A DNA stretch of 64,000 nucleotides, taken from the NCBI GenBank assembly GCA_004000515.1, contig CP034537.1:2294001-2358000 (forward strand), given 5' to 3'. Source of the stretch: Pseudomonas poae (GTDB lineage Bacteria > Pseudomonadota > Gammaproteobacteria > Pseudomonadales > Pseudomonadaceae). Each line of letters begins with the position of its first letter. Within the stretch, counting starts at the first letter, position 1. Below the pieces are notes generated by a model. The model had not been told where the DNA came from and did not search any database. It saw only the letters and a program-made list of their open reading frames with translations. Shown here piece after piece: positions 35,743 through 46,953 of this stretch. The translations under genes and the position numbers were made by a program.

Positions 35743-36741
35743 GTGAATAGCCAGGGTCCGCAACAGCACAGCATTACCGAGGCGGCCGCCGAATGGGCGG
35801 TGCGCTTGCACGCCGGTGCCCTGACCGAACAGGAGCAGGCCGAGCTGCGGCATTGGATCGCCTGCGACAGCCGCCACGAAGCGGCATTGCGGTTTGCCGA
35901 GCAGACCTGGGCGGCCTTGGGCGACGTGCATAAAGACGAGCCGGTGCATCGCCAGCGTCCGGCCACGGCAGCGATGCCTCTACGCCGTTCCAAGCGTCGA
36001 AGGCCGTGGCAACGTGCAGCTGCCGTGGCGTTGGTCGTGGTGATGGCGGGCGTGGGCTGGGTGCGTGGGCCGGATGTTCTGCTGCGTATGCAGGCTGACT
36101 ACATCACCGACAAGGGCGAAGTGCGTACCGTGCACCTGGCCGATGGCAGCACGGTGGAGTTGGATTCCGCGAGTGCTATTCGCCTGGAATACGACGGTGT
36201 GCAGCGGCGTATCAGCCTGATCCAGGGCTCGGCGATTTTTGATGTGGCGCCCATGGTGGGCGAGGAAACCCGGCCATTCGTGGTGCAAAGCGCTGGCGGG
36301 CAGACCCGTGCGCTGGGCACGCGATTCGTGGTGGAACGCGAGGCGGATCGCCAGGCCTGGGTGGGTGTGTTGCAACACAGTGTCGCGGTCACTTTGCAGG
36401 CCTCACCCCAGAAGGGCTCGACGGACAGGCTGCTCAAGGAGGGCCAGGCGGCACGTTACAGCGCGCAGGAAGGCATCGTGCCCCTTGATCAATTCGATGT
36501 GGAACGCGCCACCAGTTGGCGGCGTGGCGTGCTGATCTTTGACCGGCAACCGCTGGCCAAGGTCATCGAGCAGCTCAACCAGTACCGCCCTGGGCGCGTG
36601 CTGCTGGCAGACTCGGACCTGGGTGAGCGAGAGGTCAGCGGTGTGTTCCGCCTCGACATGCTCGACACGGCGCTGGCTACCTTGACCCAGGAACTTCAAG
36701 TGCAACGCTTGGACCTGGCAGGCCTCAGCCTGATCTATTGA
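35743..36741 (+). CDS. hasS: FecR-like anti-sigma regulator HasS
   Basis: 332 residues from a GTG at 35743. An N-terminal DUF4880-like sigma-binding part (EWAVRLHAGALTEQEQAELR) is followed by a single membrane helix (RAAAVALVVVMAGVGWV, about residue 90-106) and the periplasmic FecR domain (VHLADGSTVELDSASAIRLE, GTRFVV). It relays heme-hemophore occupancy of HasR to the sigma factor. Upstream of hasR by about 150 bp. Confidence 0.9.
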   Translation: MNSQGPQQHSITEAAAEWAVRLHAGALTEQEQAELRHWIACDSRHEAALRFAEQTWAALGDVHKDEPVHRQRPATAAMPLRRSKRRRPWQRAAAVALVVVMAGVGWVRGPDVLLRMQADYITDKGEVRTVHLADGSTVELDSASAIRLEYDGVQRRISLIQGSAIFDVAPMVGEETRPFVVQSAGGQTRALGTRFVVEREADRQAWVGVLQHSVAVTLQASPQKGSTDRLLKEGQAARYSAQEGIVPLDQFDVERATSWRRGVLIFDRQPLAKVIEQLNQYRPGRVLLADSDLGEREVSGVFRLDMLDTALATLTQELQVQRLDLAGLSLIY

Positions 36742-36842
36742 TAAGCCCGGTGGGAGGCCTTCTCCCACTTGTTCAAAACCCCCGCCACAAAAAACTTTCA
36801 AAAAACCTTACTGACTTCCTGCGCGTCGTACGTCTTGCTAGG

Positions 36843-36858
36843 TGAGAAGCATTCGCAT
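36843..36858 (+). promoter_or_regulatory. Weak Fur- or HasI-type site before hasR
   Basis: TGAGAAGCATTCGCAT resembles the inner part of a Fur site and precedes hasR by about 35 bp. It could equally be part of a promoter for the ECF sigma factor. Weak evidence. Confidence 0.25.
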
Positions 36859-36891
36859 AAACAAAAAACGCTTAGCGCAGGGAAACCAGAA

Positions 36892-39547
36892 ATGTCAGCA
36901 CTCACCAAGGGGCGTATCACCGGTAGCCGGTTGGCCCTGGCCATCCACTTGGGGCTGTTCGCCGCTGTGGCGCCCGCGTATGCCGCACAGCCGCAAGTAA
37001 AGGCCGCCCAACCTGCTGTGCTGATGATCGATATCCCTGCGCAATCCCTGGGCAGTGCCGTGCTGACTTTTGCCGACCAGGCAGGCTTGCAAGTGCTGTT
37101 CGACAGCCAGCGTCTGGAAGGTTTGCAGAGCACGGCGGTGAAGGGGCAGTACGGCGTGCAGGAAGGGTTGGCGCGCTTGCTGGGTAATGCGCCGGTGGAA
37201 TATCGCTTCACCGGCGAGCGCCAAGTCACCCTCACCCGTGTCGAGCAGGGCAATGCCGCCTTGGCCTTGGCGACCACCACGATTACCGGCCTGCACCCCA
37301 ACGACTGGGTGTATTCATCGCCGCACTCGGTCAGCGTGGTCGGGCGTGAGCAACTCGACCGCAACCCGCCGCGCCATGCCGCCGAGATGCTTGAAGAAGC
37401 ACCGGGCGTCTACTCGGCCGTCAGCCAGCAGGACCCCGGCCTGTCGGTGAATATTCGTGGTATCCAGGATTATGGCCGGGTCAACATGTCGGTCGACGGC
37501 ATGCGCCAGAACTATCAACAGAGCGGTCACCAGCAACGCAACGGCACGCTCTACGTTGACTCGGAGTTGCTGTCCGAAGTCGTCATCGAAAAGGGCGCGA
37601 CGTCCACCATGGGCGGTGCGGGTGTGATCGGCGGCGTGGCCAACTTTCGCACCATCGAGGCTGCCGACCTGCTCAAGGGCGGCAAGGAAATCGGCGGGCG
37701 TATCCGCGTGACCACCGGGCTGGGCGGGCGCAGCAACGGCACGCACTTTATCGGCAGTTCGGCGTTTGCCGTGGGCACCGATGTGTGGGACATGCTGGTA
37801 GCGGCCAGTGAGCGGCACCTCGGCGATTACAACCCCGGCACCAAGGGCAGCATCGGCGATCTGCGTACCGGCAGTTCTTTCCTGCCGGCCAGCCAGGATC
37901 GGATCAAGAACTCTACCGTCGAATACACCGGCTCGGTGATGCGCTCGCGCTTGCTCAAGCTCGGCATCAACCTGCCTGTCGACCAGCGTCTGCAACTGAG
38001 CTACCTGACCACTGAAGTTGGCTACGACGACGTCAACATGATGGCCGCCGAAAAAGCCCAGTTATGGGAAAAGCTCGGTAGCAGCAATGTCACGGCACAG
38101 AACTTCGCGCTGGACTACAGCTACACGCCAGACAACCCGCTGATCGACTTCAAGGCCAAGCTTTATTACGTCGATACCCGCAATGACCAGACCACATTGA
38201 CCCGTGGCAGCACCAAGGGCTACGAGGTCACGTATCAAACCAATACCTACGGTTTCCAGGCACAAAACACCTCGACCTTTGGCTTGAGCGAGCTGTCCGT
38301 GATCAAGGCCAACTACGGGCTGGAATTTTTCTACGACAAGGTCCGCCCGGACTCCAACCAGGCGGTGGCCGCCGACTCTGCGGTGGAGGCCTCGGCAGCG
38401 GAAAGCATAACCCCCGAGGGCGACCGGGCGCTCGGCAGCCTGTTCGCACGTTTGGATTACGACTACGACAACTGGCTGAACCTCAATGCCGGCTTGCGCT
38501 ACGACCGCTATCGGCTACGCGGCGAAACCGGTTTGAACACCCGTACATTCATCATCGGTACCACGCGGCAGGTCGGCTTACCCATGACCTATGACGTGGA
38601 TCGGGAGGAGGGCATTTCTCGCCCACCTTCGGCTTGTCGATCAAGCCCGGCGTGGATTGGCTGCAACTCTTTGCCACCTACGGCAAGGGCTGGCGCCCGC
38701 CGGCAGTCACCGAGTCGTTGGTCAGCGGCCGGCCCCATGGCGGGGGCTCGGAGTCACTGTTCCCCAACCCCTATTTGAAGCCTGAGACGTCCACGGCCTG
38801 GGAGGTCGGCTTCAACGTGCTGAAGGAAGACTTGCTGTTCTCCGAAGACCGGGTGGGCATGAAGGTGTCCTACTTCAACACCCGGGTGGATGACTTCTCC
38901 TATATGGCCCTGGGGGTGCAGCCACCTGGTTATGGCATCGCCAATATCGGCAACGCGGCGTATGTGAACAACCTGGAAACCACCCGTTTTCGTGGCCTCG
39001 AATACCAGCTCGATTACGACGCCGGGTTTGCCTACGGCCAGTTCAACTACACGCGCATGCTTGGCAGTAATAAGTTCTGCAGCAAGACCGCGTGGCTGGG
39101 CGGGGTGACCAAAATTCAGAAAAGGCCGGGTAGCCGTGCGCCGGTAGACGCGATGGTGCCGGACGATGTGGCCAATGCGGGACAAAGCTGCAGTGCGATC
39201 CTGGGCTCCTCGGAACACATGCCGATGGACCGTGGCACCGCGACGCTGGTGCGCGCTTCTTCGAACGCAAGTTGGACCTGGGCGTTCGCGCCCGCTACAG
39301 CGGCGGTTACTACGTAAAAGGCGGCGTCGGGGTGACCACCTCGCAAACCGGCGTCTACCCGGCCGACTGGAAGCCGTACACCGTCTACGACCTCTATAGC
39401 AGCTACCGCGCTACCGACCAATTGACGTTGCGCCTGGCGATGGAAAACGTCACCGACCGCGCGTACCTGGTACCGCTGGGCGACGTGCTGGCCTTCACCC
39501 TGGGCCGTGGCCGCACCGTGCAGGGCACCGTTGAATATCAGTTCTGA
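36892..39547 (+). CDS. hasR: TonB-dependent hemophore receptor HasR (two frameshifts)
   Basis: Outer-membrane receptor for heme and heme-loaded HasA. After the signal peptide (ends near APAYAA), a STN signalling domain (IDIPAQSLGSAVLTFADQAG) contacts HasS. The plug has QDPGLSVNIRGIQDYGRVNM, and the barrel ends LGRGRTVQGTVEYQF. Frames break at about 38612 (one C missing; repaired EEGHFSPTFGLSIKPGVDW) and about 39248 (one G missing; repaired TLGARFFERKLDLGV). About 885 residues when repaired. ATG 36892 follows AGGGAA. Both breaks are in short homopolymers. Confidence 0.9.
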
Positions 39548-39628
39548 CCGATTTTGCCCAGTGACGGGCAAAACCACAGCAGGCACTGGCTTGCTGCGGA
39601 GATACCACCCCATGACTTGGAGTTTTGC

Positions 39629-40249
39629 ATGAGCATTTCTATTTCATACAGCACGACCTACGCCGCGAACACCGTTGCCGAATACCTGAGCGACTGGTCG
39701 GCTTACTTTGGTGACCTGAACCACCGTGAAGGTTCGGTCAAAGAAGGTTCGAACACCGGTGGTTTCAATCCTGGCCCGTTTGATGGCACCCAATACGGCG
39801 TGTCGAGCACCGTCAGCAATGCGGCAGTGGTCGCTAACGGTGACCTGCATTACACCTTGTTCAACCCACCGTCGCACACCTTGTGGGGTTCGATCGACTC
39901 CCTGAACCTGGGCACAATTTTGTCCGGCGGCGCGAGCAGCGGTGGCTACACCCTCACCGAGCAGGAAGTCAGCTTTACCAACCTCGGCCTGTCGAGCCTG
40001 CAGTCCGAAGGCCGCGATGGCCAGGTGCACCAGATCATTTACGGTCTGATGAGCGGCGACAGCTCGGCACTGACCTCGGCTATCGATTCCCTGCTCAAGG
40101 ACATCGACCCTAGCCTGTCGGTCAACTCGACGTTCGATCAACTGGCCGCTGCCGGTGTGGCTCATGTGGACTCGGCTTCGTTCGCCGCCTCCGATATGGC
40201 CTTGGTGGGCGTGCAAGACGTGCCTCAGGACTTCGCCCTGGCTGCCTGA
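39629..40249 (+). CDS. hasA: Hemophore HasA
   Basis: 206-residue secreted heme-binding protein. The heme ligands fall at the known positions: His32 (DLNHREG) and Tyr75 (LHYTLF), with His83 (PSHTLW) hydrogen-bonding the Tyr. There is no N-terminal signal peptide; the C-terminal secretion signal is recognised by HasDEF (ends DFALAA). Start ATG 39629 is 82 bp after hasR. Confidence 0.95.
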   Translation: MSISISYSTTYAANTVAEYLSDWSAYFGDLNHREGSVKEGSNTGGFNPGPFDGTQYGVSSTVSNAAVVANGDLHYTLFNPPSHTLWGSIDSLNLGTILSGGASSGGYTLTEQEVSFTNLGLSSLQSEGRDGQVHQIIYGLMSGDSSALTSAIDSLLKDIDPSLSVNSTFDQLAAAGVAHVDSASFAASDMALVGVQDVPQDFALAA

Positions 40250-40261
40250 CGGCATGAAAAA

Positions 40262-40291
40262 AGCGAATGGAAGATCGCTCTCCCATTCGCT
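40262..40291 (+). terminator. Hairpin after hasA without U-tract
   Basis: AGCGAATGG (40262-40270) and CCATTCGCT (40283-40291) form a perfect 9-bp stem. No T-run follows, so it may protect hasA mRNA or attenuate transcription rather than end it. This would favour abundant hemophore over its exporter. Confidence 0.6.
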
Positions 40292-40413
40292 GCATGACAC
40301 CGCCGTCGCCCAAGCCTTCTAACTCTTCAGGCGACGGGGTACCAAATTCTGCGCAGCGTCGTATCGCCTGTCAACGCGGCGACGCTGCCCGCTAAACCTT
40401 CGAGAATCCCCAG

Positions 40414-42150
40414 ATGCGCCACGCCGGCAACGAAACCCTGGCCGCCCTCACGGCCTATAAAAGTGGCTTCTTCAACATCGGCCTGTTCTCGGCGGTGATC
40501 AACCTGCTGATGCTGGCCCCGGCGCTCTACATGTTGCAGGTGTATGACCGGGTGCTGGCTTCTGGCAATCAGATGACCCTGTTGATGCTGACGCTGATGA
40601 TCCTCGGCCTGTTCGGCTTGATGGGCGCGTTGGAGTGGGTGCGCAGCCAGGTGGTGATCCGCCTCGGCACGCAGATGGACATGCGCTTGAACCAGCGAGT
40701 GTACGACGCCGCGTTCGAAGCGCAACTCAAGGGTGGCACCCAGGCGGCGGGCCAGGCGCTGCACGACCTGACTACGTTGCGCCAATTCGCTACCGGCCAG
40801 GCGCTGTTCGCGTTTTTCGATGCGCCGTGGTTTCCGGTGTACCTGCTGGTGATCTTTATGTTCCACCCGTGGCTTGGCCTGTTGGCGTTGGGCGGCGCGG
40901 TGATGCTTATCGCGTTGGCCTGGATCAACCATCACGTGAGCCAGGCGCCCATGGCCCTGGCCAGTCAGCTGTCGATCAGCGCCAGCCAGCAGGCCACCAC
41001 CAACCTGCGCAATGCCGACACCATCGAAGCCATGGGCATGCTCGCCACGTTGCGCGCGCGTTGGTTCCGCCAGCACCAGGCGTTCCTGGCCCAGCAAAAC
41101 CTGGCCAGCGAAAAGACGGCCACCATCACCGCGTGGTCCAAGGGCGTGCGCCTGGCGTTGCAGTCGCTGGTGTTGGGCTTGGGCGCCTTGTTGGCGGTGC
41201 AGGGGGACATCACGCCGGGGATGATGATTGCCGGCTCCATCCTGATGGGCCGGGTGCTGAGCCCTATCGACCAACTGATCGGCGTTTGGAAGCAATGGGG
41301 GTCGGCGCGCCTGGCGTTCGAACGGTTGTCGCAACTGTTGGAAGCCAACCCCGCACGGCCCGTGCGCATGAGTTTGCCGGTGCCCAAGGGCCAATTGACG
41401 GTTGAGCACATCAGCGCCTGCGCCCCCGGTAGCCGCCGACCGGCGCTGGCGAATTTGGGTTTCACGCTACCGGCGGGTGACGTGCTGGGCGTGATCGGGC
41501 CATCGGGCTGTGGCAAATCCACCTTGGCCCGAATCGTCGTGGGCGCCTGGGCACCACTGTCCGGCAAGGTGCGGCTGGACGGCGCCGACCTGGCCCAGTG
41601 GGACAAGCAGCAACTCGGCCCGCACATCGGCTACTTGCCCCAAGACATCCAACTGTTCGCCGGCAGCATCGCCGACAACATCGCACGATTTGCCGAGGCC
41701 GATGCCGACAAAATCCTGGCCGCCGCGCAAATGGCCGGCGTGCATGAACTGATCCTGCAGTTGCCTCAGGGCTACGACACGCTGTTGGGGGAGGGCGGTG
41801 CCGGCTTGTCTGGCGGCCAGAAGCAACGCGTGGCGCTGGCCCGGGCGCTATATGGTTTACCCGCATTGATTGTGCTGGATGAGCCGAACGCCAACCTCGA
41901 CGAAGTGGGGGAGCAGGCGTTGCTTCAAGCCATCGCCCAGCTCAAGCAGCTGCGTCGTACCGTGATCCTGATTACCCACAAACCCAACGTACTGAGCCTG
42001 ACGGATCAACTGCTGATCCTCAAGGACGGCCAGTTGCAGGCCTTCGGGCCAACGGCGCGGGTGTTGGAGGCGCGGCAGAAACCCGTCGCCGCCAAACCGG
42101 TGACAAGCATGAACATGAGCTACCGCGTCGGTGAAGGAAAACAGGCATGA
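40414..42150 (+). CDS. hasD: Type I secretion ABC transporter HasD
   Basis: 578 residues, PrtD/HasD family. Six membrane helices span about residues 20-300, and the ATPase domain has GPSGCGKST (Walker A), [15 protein letters not shown] (signature), [13 protein letters not shown] (Walker B) and ITHKPN. Exports HasA directly from the cytoplasm across both membranes. Overlaps hasE by 4 nt. Confidence 0.95.
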   Translation: MRHAGNETLAALTAYKSGFFNIGLFSAVINLLMLAPALYMLQVYDRVLASGNQMTLLMLTLMILGLFGLMGALEWVRSQVVIRLGTQMDMRLNQRVYDAAFEAQLKGGTQAAGQALHDLTTLRQFATGQALFAFFDAPWFPVYLLVIFMFHPWLGLLALGGAVMLIALAWINHHVSQAPMALASQLSISASQQATTNLRNADTIEAMGMLATLRARWFRQHQAFLAQQNLASEKTATITAWSKGVRLALQSLVLGLGALLAVQGDITPGMMIAGSILMGRVLSPIDQLIGVWKQWGSARLAFERLSQLLEANPARPVRMSLPVPKGQLTVEHISACAPGSRRPALANLGFTLPAGDVLGVIGPSGCGKSTLARIVVGAWAPLSGKVRLDGADLAQWDKQQLGPHIGYLPQDIQLFAGSIADNIARFAEADADKILAAAQMAGVHELILQLPQGYDTLLGEGGAGLSGGQKQRVALARALYGLPALIVLDEPNANLDEVGEQALLQAIAQLKQLRRTVILITHKPNVLSLTDQLLILKDGQLQAFGPTARVLEARQKPVAAKPVTSMNMSYRVGEGKQA

Positions 42151-43472
42151 GCATGAGCAAACCGATGTTGGTGAGCGACACACCCCATAACGTGCTGGCG
42201 CTGGACGACAAAAAATATTCGCGACTGGGCTGGTGGCTGGTGCTGGGCGGCTTTGTCGGGTTTATCGGCTGGGCCGCGCTGGCCCCGCTGGACAAGGGCG
42301 TGGCGGTGTCGGGCAAGGTCATGGTGTCGGGGCATCGCAAAACGGTGCAACACCCTGCCGGTGGCATCGTCGAGCGTATCGAGGTGCGCGACGGTGATGT
42401 GGTCAGCGCAGGCCAGGTGTTGCTGCGCTTGAAGGAAACCCCGTTGCGTGGGCAGATGCAGTCCCTGCGCAGCCAGTACCTCGCGTCCCTCGCCAGCGAG
42501 GCACGGCTGAGTGCGGAAAGTGAAGGTTTGCTCGCAATCACCTTCGGCCCTGAACTGCTCAACGATCCAGAGGCGGCGGGAACGTTGAACCTGCAACGGC
42601 AACTGTTCAGCAGTCGCGCCCAGGCGTTGGCCACTGAGCAGCAGGGCCTGCGCGAAACCATCGCCGGTGCTGAAGCGCAGTTGCGTGGCACACGGGACTC
42701 CCAGGCCAGCAAAGTCCAGCAACGAGCGGCGTTGAATGAGCAGTTGCAGGGTTTGCGGGAGTTGGCGCGCGACGGTTATATCCCGCGCAATCGCTTGCTC
42801 GACAGCGAGCGGCTGTACTCACAGATCGACGGCGCGATTGCCGAGGACTACGGCCGCATCGGCCTGTTGCAACGCCAGGTGCTGGAACTGCGCCTGCGTA
42901 TCCGCCAGCTCGGCGAAGACTTTCAGAAAGACCTGCGCGGCCAACTGGCCGAGACTCGCACCCGCAGCGACGACCTGCGCAACCGCTTGGCCTCGGCTGA
43001 ATTTGAACTGGCCAATAGCCTGGTGCGTGCGCCCGCGTCTGGGGTCGTCGTCGGCCTGGAGGTGTACACCGAAGGCGGGGTGATCAAGCCCGGCCAGCCG
43101 CTGATGGACATCGTGCCCCAAGGCGAGCCGTTGCTGGTGGAAGCGCGAGTGCCGGTGCAGATGGTCGACAAGGTGCACCCCGGCTTGCCGGTGGAGCTGA
43201 TGTTCTCGGCGTTCAACCAGGCCACCACGCCACGGGTGGCCGGCGAGGTAACGCTGGTGTCCGCCGACCGCCAGGTGGATGAGCGCACCGACGAGCCTTA
43301 CTACACGGTGCGCGCCCAGGTCAGTGCGGCCGGCATGCAACAACTGGACGGCGTGCAGATCCGTCCGGGCATGCCGGTGGAAACCTTCGTCAAGACCGGC
43401 GAGCGCTCGATGCTCAACTACTTGTTCAAACCCCTGCTGGATCGCACTCACATGGCCTTGGTGGAAGAATGA
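42147..43472 (+). CDS. hasE: HlyD-family membrane fusion protein HasE
   Basis: 441 residues. One inner-membrane helix near residue 30 ([20 protein letters not shown]) is followed by a biotinyl-lipoyl part ([20 protein letters not shown]), a long coiled coil and the C-terminal half ([20 protein letters not shown]). It connects HasD with HasF. Starts within a GCATGA overlap with hasD and ends in a 4-nt overlap with hasF. Confidence 0.95.
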   Translation: MSMSKPMLVSDTPHNVLALDDKKYSRLGWWLVLGGFVGFIGWAALAPLDKGVAVSGKVMVSGHRKTVQHPAGGIVERIEVRDGDVVSAGQVLLRLKETPLRGQMQSLRSQYLASLASEARLSAESEGLLAITFGPELLNDPEAAGTLNLQRQLFSSRAQALATEQQGLRETIAGAEAQLRGTRDSQASKVQQRAALNEQLQGLRELARDGYIPRNRLLDSERLYSQIDGAIAEDYGRIGLLQRQVLELRLRIRQLGEDFQKDLRGQLAETRTRSDDLRNRLASAEFELANSLVRAPASGVVVGLEVYTEGGVIKPGQPLMDIVPQGEPLLVEARVPVQMVDKVHPGLPVELMFSAFNQATTPRVAGEVTLVSADRQVDERTDEPYYTVRAQVSAAGMQQLDGVQIRPGMPVETFVKTGERSMLNYLFKPLLDRTHMALVEE

Positions 43473-44786
43473 AGGCGTTGCTGTTTACCCTGTGTCTGAG
43501 TTGCATACCGGCGGCGCACGCCATGGGTTTGCTGGATGCCTACGACTTGGCCCTGCGCAACGATCCGACCTTTCAGGCGGCGATCCAGGAGCGTGAGGCG
43601 GGCGAAGAAAATCGCGTGATCGGTCGGTCGGGGTTGCTGCCGAACCTGTCCTGGAGCTACAACAATTCGCGCAACGAATCCGAGGTGACGGCGGGCAACA
43701 CCACCAGCGATCGCGATTACCGCAGCTATGCGTCGAGCCTGACCTTGCAGCAACCGCTGCTGGATTACGAAGCCTACGCACGCTTTCGCCAGGGCACTGC
43801 CCAGGCGCTGATGGCCGATGAACGCTTTCGCGGCAAGAGCCAGGAACTGGCGGTGCGGGTGCTCAGTGCCTACAGCCAGGCGTTGCTGGCTCAGGAGCGT
43901 ATCGAACTGAGCCGTGCGCAGAAACGCGCGTTTGCCGAACGCCTGCAACTCAATGACCGCTTGCTCAAAGGCGGTGAAGGTACGCGCACCGATGTGCTGG
44001 AAACCCAAGCGCGCTTGAGCCTGGCCCAGGCTGAAGAAATCGAATCGCTGGACGCGCAGGACAGCGCCCTGCGCGAATTGGAAGCCATCGTCGGCCAACC
44101 TTTGCAGATCGAAGAGCTGGCGCCCCTGACCCGCCAGTTCAACATCCCGCCCCTGGAACCCAATCGTTTCGAAACCTGGCGCGAATTGGCCATGACCAAC
44201 AACCCCGAGCTCAAATCCCAGCACCATGCCTTGGACGTGGCTTCTTATGAAGTCGAACGCAAACGCGCCGGCCATATGCCCAAGGTCAGTCTGTACGCCA
44301 CCAGCCGCCAGACCAGTTCCGATTCGGAAAGCAGCTACAACCAAAAGTACGACACCAACAGTGTTGGCATTCAGGTCAGCTTGCCGCTGTTCGCTGGCGG
44401 CTCGGTGTCGGCGTCCACGCGCCAGGCGGCGAACCAGCTGTCCCAGGCCCAGTACGAGTTGGACGCACACACCTCGGCCACGCTGGTGGAGTTGCGCAAG
44501 CAGTTCAACCTCAACACCAGCGGCGCGGCGAAAGTGCGCGCCTATGAGATGGCTGTCAGCTCGGCCACTGCGCTGGTCACAGCGACCAAAAAAGAGTGTC
44601 ACGGGGGGCGAGCGGGTCAACCTCGACGTGCTCGACGCCGAGCAACAACTGTTCACCGCCCGCCGCGACCTGGCGAATGCGCGGCATGCATATCTGCTGG
44701 CGAGGATTCAGTTGAAGTATTACGCGGGGTTGCTGAGCGAGCAGGACTTGCGAGCCTTGGCGGGGTATTTCCAGCCCTCGGCATGA
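43469..44786 (+). CDS. hasF: TolC-family outer-membrane protein HasF (frameshifted)
   Basis: Outer-membrane channel for HasA secretion, about 439 residues with an N-terminal signal peptide ([17 protein letters not shown]). TolC-like repeats include LLDAYDLALRNDPTFQAAI and LPLFAGGSVSASTRQA. An extra A in the A6 run at about 44588-44593 shifts the frame; with A5 it reads TKKSVTGGERVNLDVLDAEQ and ends at FQPSA. Without the repair the frame runs on to 44836. Confidence 0.9.
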
Positions 44787-44794
44787 GTGGTTAC

Positions 44795-44818
44795 AACCCG
44801 GCATTCGCCGGGTTTTTT
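44795..44818 (+). terminator. Rho-independent terminator of the has operon
   Basis: AACCCGGC-ATTC-GCCGGGTTTTTT, an 8-bp GC-rich stem with T6, eight bases after the hasF stop. Confidence 0.92.
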
Positions 44819-44921
44819 GTGCTGACTAGTCTGTGAAACAGCTCCAGGGAAAGGGAGCCGGTTGTCGGGTGGCAAGGCAAAATTGTTACCTGGCGGAAAA
44901 TAACCTAACGGATGGGTTACG

Positions 44922-45308
44922 ATGCGAGTAGGCGCTTACAAGGGATATGTGATTTCGGTATTTATCAGGGATGAACATTGCCCGCCCCATGTGCAAGTGA
45001 GTGGAAAGGAGTGGGATGCGCGTTTTCGTTTCAGTTTTCTGGATGCAGATGTGGAGTTGTGGGATGTAGACCCAGAACGGAGACGGCCACCCGCTGCGGC
45101 GCTGTTGGGAATATGCGAGGCGATAGCCCAGCAGCACTACTTGGCGCGAGCACGCAGGATCTGGTGGGAAAAACTGCAAACGGTTTGCCTGGAGAATCAT
45201 TCCTGGGATTGGGAAGCCCGAGAGGTATTGCCTGGGTTGATCATTCGGCGTGGTGTTTATGTGATCGCACGTGCCCGGCACGATGCTGTAAGGCAAAAAC
45301 AATTTTGA
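44922..45308 (+). CDS. DUF4160-type protein
   Basis: 128 residues. The N-terminal part (YKGYVISVFIRDEHCPPHVQ, then DARFRFSFLDADVELWDV) is the DUF4160 pattern, with the 'H-x-PPHVH' segment as PPHVQ. The C-terminal 40 residues are less typical. DUF4160 genes usually sit beside DUF2442 genes as here, and the pair is suspected to be toxin-antitoxin-like. Gap to the DUF2442 gene: 37 bp. Confidence 0.7.
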   Translation: MRVGAYKGYVISVFIRDEHCPPHVQVSGKEWDARFRFSFLDADVELWDVDPERRRPPAAALLGICEAIAQQHYLARARRIWWEKLQTVCLENHSWDWEAREVLPGLIIRRGVYVIARARHDAVRQKQF

Positions 45309-45345
45309 ACCTGGTCAGGGCGCCGGGTTTTGTGGAGATTGATTT

Positions 45346-45813
45346 ATGAAGCAAATCGTAAAGGCCAAAGTTGTACCCAATAAGGCGATCACTGAAGCCG
45401 ACATAGACAAGGCAATTGCCCGAGGGCGCGAGACGCGGCACCTTTATGCCCGTGCCAGCTCTGTGCGTTATGAAGACAACTGCATTTCCATCGGCTTCAG
45501 CGACGGCAGTCGCGTTATGTTGCCTGTGGCGGGGCTCCCGGAGTTCGAAGGGTTCACCCCGCAGGATTTTCAACAGTTGGAAGTCGGCTTTGGCGGAAAG
45601 GCGCTGTGTTGTGAGGCTCAAGACCTGGACGTTTCGATCACGGGCCTGATCGCCACTAGCAAACCCCTGATGGACCTGGCCACCAGCCTGGTGGCCTCGC
45701 ACAACGGTCGCAAGAGCAGCGCTGCCAAGGCCGCCGCTGCCCGAGCCAATGGCAAAAAGGGCGGGCGGCCGCGCAAGGAAGTCTTGGATAACGAGGAACC
45801 AACGGATGTATGA
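45346..45813 (+). CDS. DUF2442 domain protein with AT-hook-like tail
   Basis: 155 residues. The core (SVRYEDNCISIGFSDGSRVM, then LPVAGLPEFEGFTPQDFQQL) is DUF2442. The tail has Ala/Lys-rich NGKKGGRPRK, an AT-hook-like GRPRK suggesting DNA binding, as for an autoregulating antitoxin. Paired with the DUF4160 gene upstream. Confidence 0.78.
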   Translation: MKQIVKAKVVPNKAITEADIDKAIARGRETRHLYARASSVRYEDNCISIGFSDGSRVMLPVAGLPEFEGFTPQDFQQLEVGFGGKALCCEAQDLDVSITGLIATSKPLMDLATSLVASHNGRKSSAAKAAAARANGKKGGRPRKEVLDNEEPTDV

Positions 45814-45820
45814 AATTCCA

Positions 45821-45850
45821 GTGTGGGAGCAGGCAAGCCAGCTCCCACAG
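45821..45850. repeat. Collapsed REP remnant
   Basis: TGTGGGAGCAGGCAAGCCAG CTCCCACA contains both REP outer arms but has lost nearly all of the centre, leaving a short hairpin. It lies between the DUF2442 gene and convergent trmA. Confidence 0.75.
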
Positions 45851-45873
45851 TAGATTGGTGTTGCCTGGCAGAT

Positions 45874-46953
45874 TCAGCGCCGGGTCAGCAGCACCCCAGA
45901 CTCCATATGATGCGTCCACGGAAACTGGTCAAACATCGCACACTGGGTAATGCGGTGCGTGTCGTGCAGTTGCGCGATGTTCGCCGCCAACGTCTCCGGG
46001 TTGCAGGAGATGTACAGGATGTTGTCGAAACGGCGGGTCAGCTCGCAGGTGTCCGGGTCCATGCCGGCGCGCGGCGGGTCGACGAAGACGCTGCCGAATT
46101 CGTAGCTTTTCAGGTCGATGCCGTGCAGGCGACGGAACGGGCGCACTTCGTTCAGCGCTTCGGTGAGTTCTTCGGCGGAGAGGCGCACCAGGGTGACGTT
46201 ATCCACCGCGTTTTCATCCAGGTTGCTCAACGCTGCGTTGACCGAGGTCTTGCTGATCTCGGTGGCCAGCACTTTGCTCACACGGGTCGCCAGTGGCAGG
46301 GTGAAGTTGCCGTTGCCGCAGTACAACTCCAGCAGGTCGTCCGGACGATCACCCAAGGCTTCGTACGCCCAGTTGAGCATCTTCTGGTTCACCGTGCCGT
46401 TGGGCTGGGTGAACGCGCCTTCGGGTTGGCGATAGCTGAAGGTGCGACCGCCGACGTCGAGTTTTTCCACCACATAGTCATGGCCGATCACATCGCGCTT
46501 GCCCTTGGAGCGGCCGATGATGCTCACGTTCAAGTCCGCAGCCAGTTTGTTCGCGGCGGTGTGCCAATGCTCGTCCAGCGGCCGGTGATAGCACAGGGTG
46601 ATCATCGCATCGCCGGCCAGCGTGGTGAGGAACTCCACTTGGAACAGCTTGTGGCTCAGGGCGGCGCTGGCTTGCCAGGCGGCCTTGAGTTGCGGCATCA
46701 ACTGGTTGATGCGCAGGCTGGCGATCGGGAACGCTTCGATCAGGATCGGTGTGCGTTTGTCATCCTGGGAGAACATCGCGTAGTGGCGCTCACCGCCTTC
46801 GCGCCACAGCCGGAACTCCGCCCGCAGGCGGAAGTTCTGCAGCGGCGAGTCGAATACCTGCGGCTCTGGTGCATCGAACGGAGCCAGCAGGTCACGCAGG
46901 CGCGTGACCTTGTCTTGCAGTTGAGCGGTGTAGCTTGCGGCGTCAAAAGTCAT
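45874..46953 (-). CDS. trmA: tRNA (uracil-5-)-methyltransferase TrmA
   Basis: 359 residues; makes m5U54 in tRNA using SAM. SAM-binding [30 protein letters not shown] and [12 protein letters not shown] (catalytic Cys) are intact; the C-terminus ends [12 protein letters not shown]. Overlaps the permease gene's stop by 4 nt, so both are likely one transcript. Confidence 0.95.
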   Translation of the reverse strand: MTFDAASYTAQLQDKVTRLRDLLAPFDAPEPQVFDSPLQNFRLRAEFRLWREGGERHYAMFSQDDKRTPILIEAFPIASLRINQLMPQLKAAWQASAALSHKLFQVEFLTTLAGDAMITLCYHRPLDEHWHTAANKLAADLNVSIIGRSKGKRDVIGHDYVVEKLDVGGRTFSYRQPEGAFTQPNGTVNQKMLNWAYEALGDRPDDLLELYCGNGNFTLPLATRVSKVLATEISKTSVNAALSNLDENAVDNVTLVRLSAEELTEALNEVRPFRRLHGIDLKSYEFGSVFVDPPRAGMDPDTCELTRRFDNILYISCNPETLAANIAQLHDTHRITQCAMFDQFPWTHHMESGVLLTRR

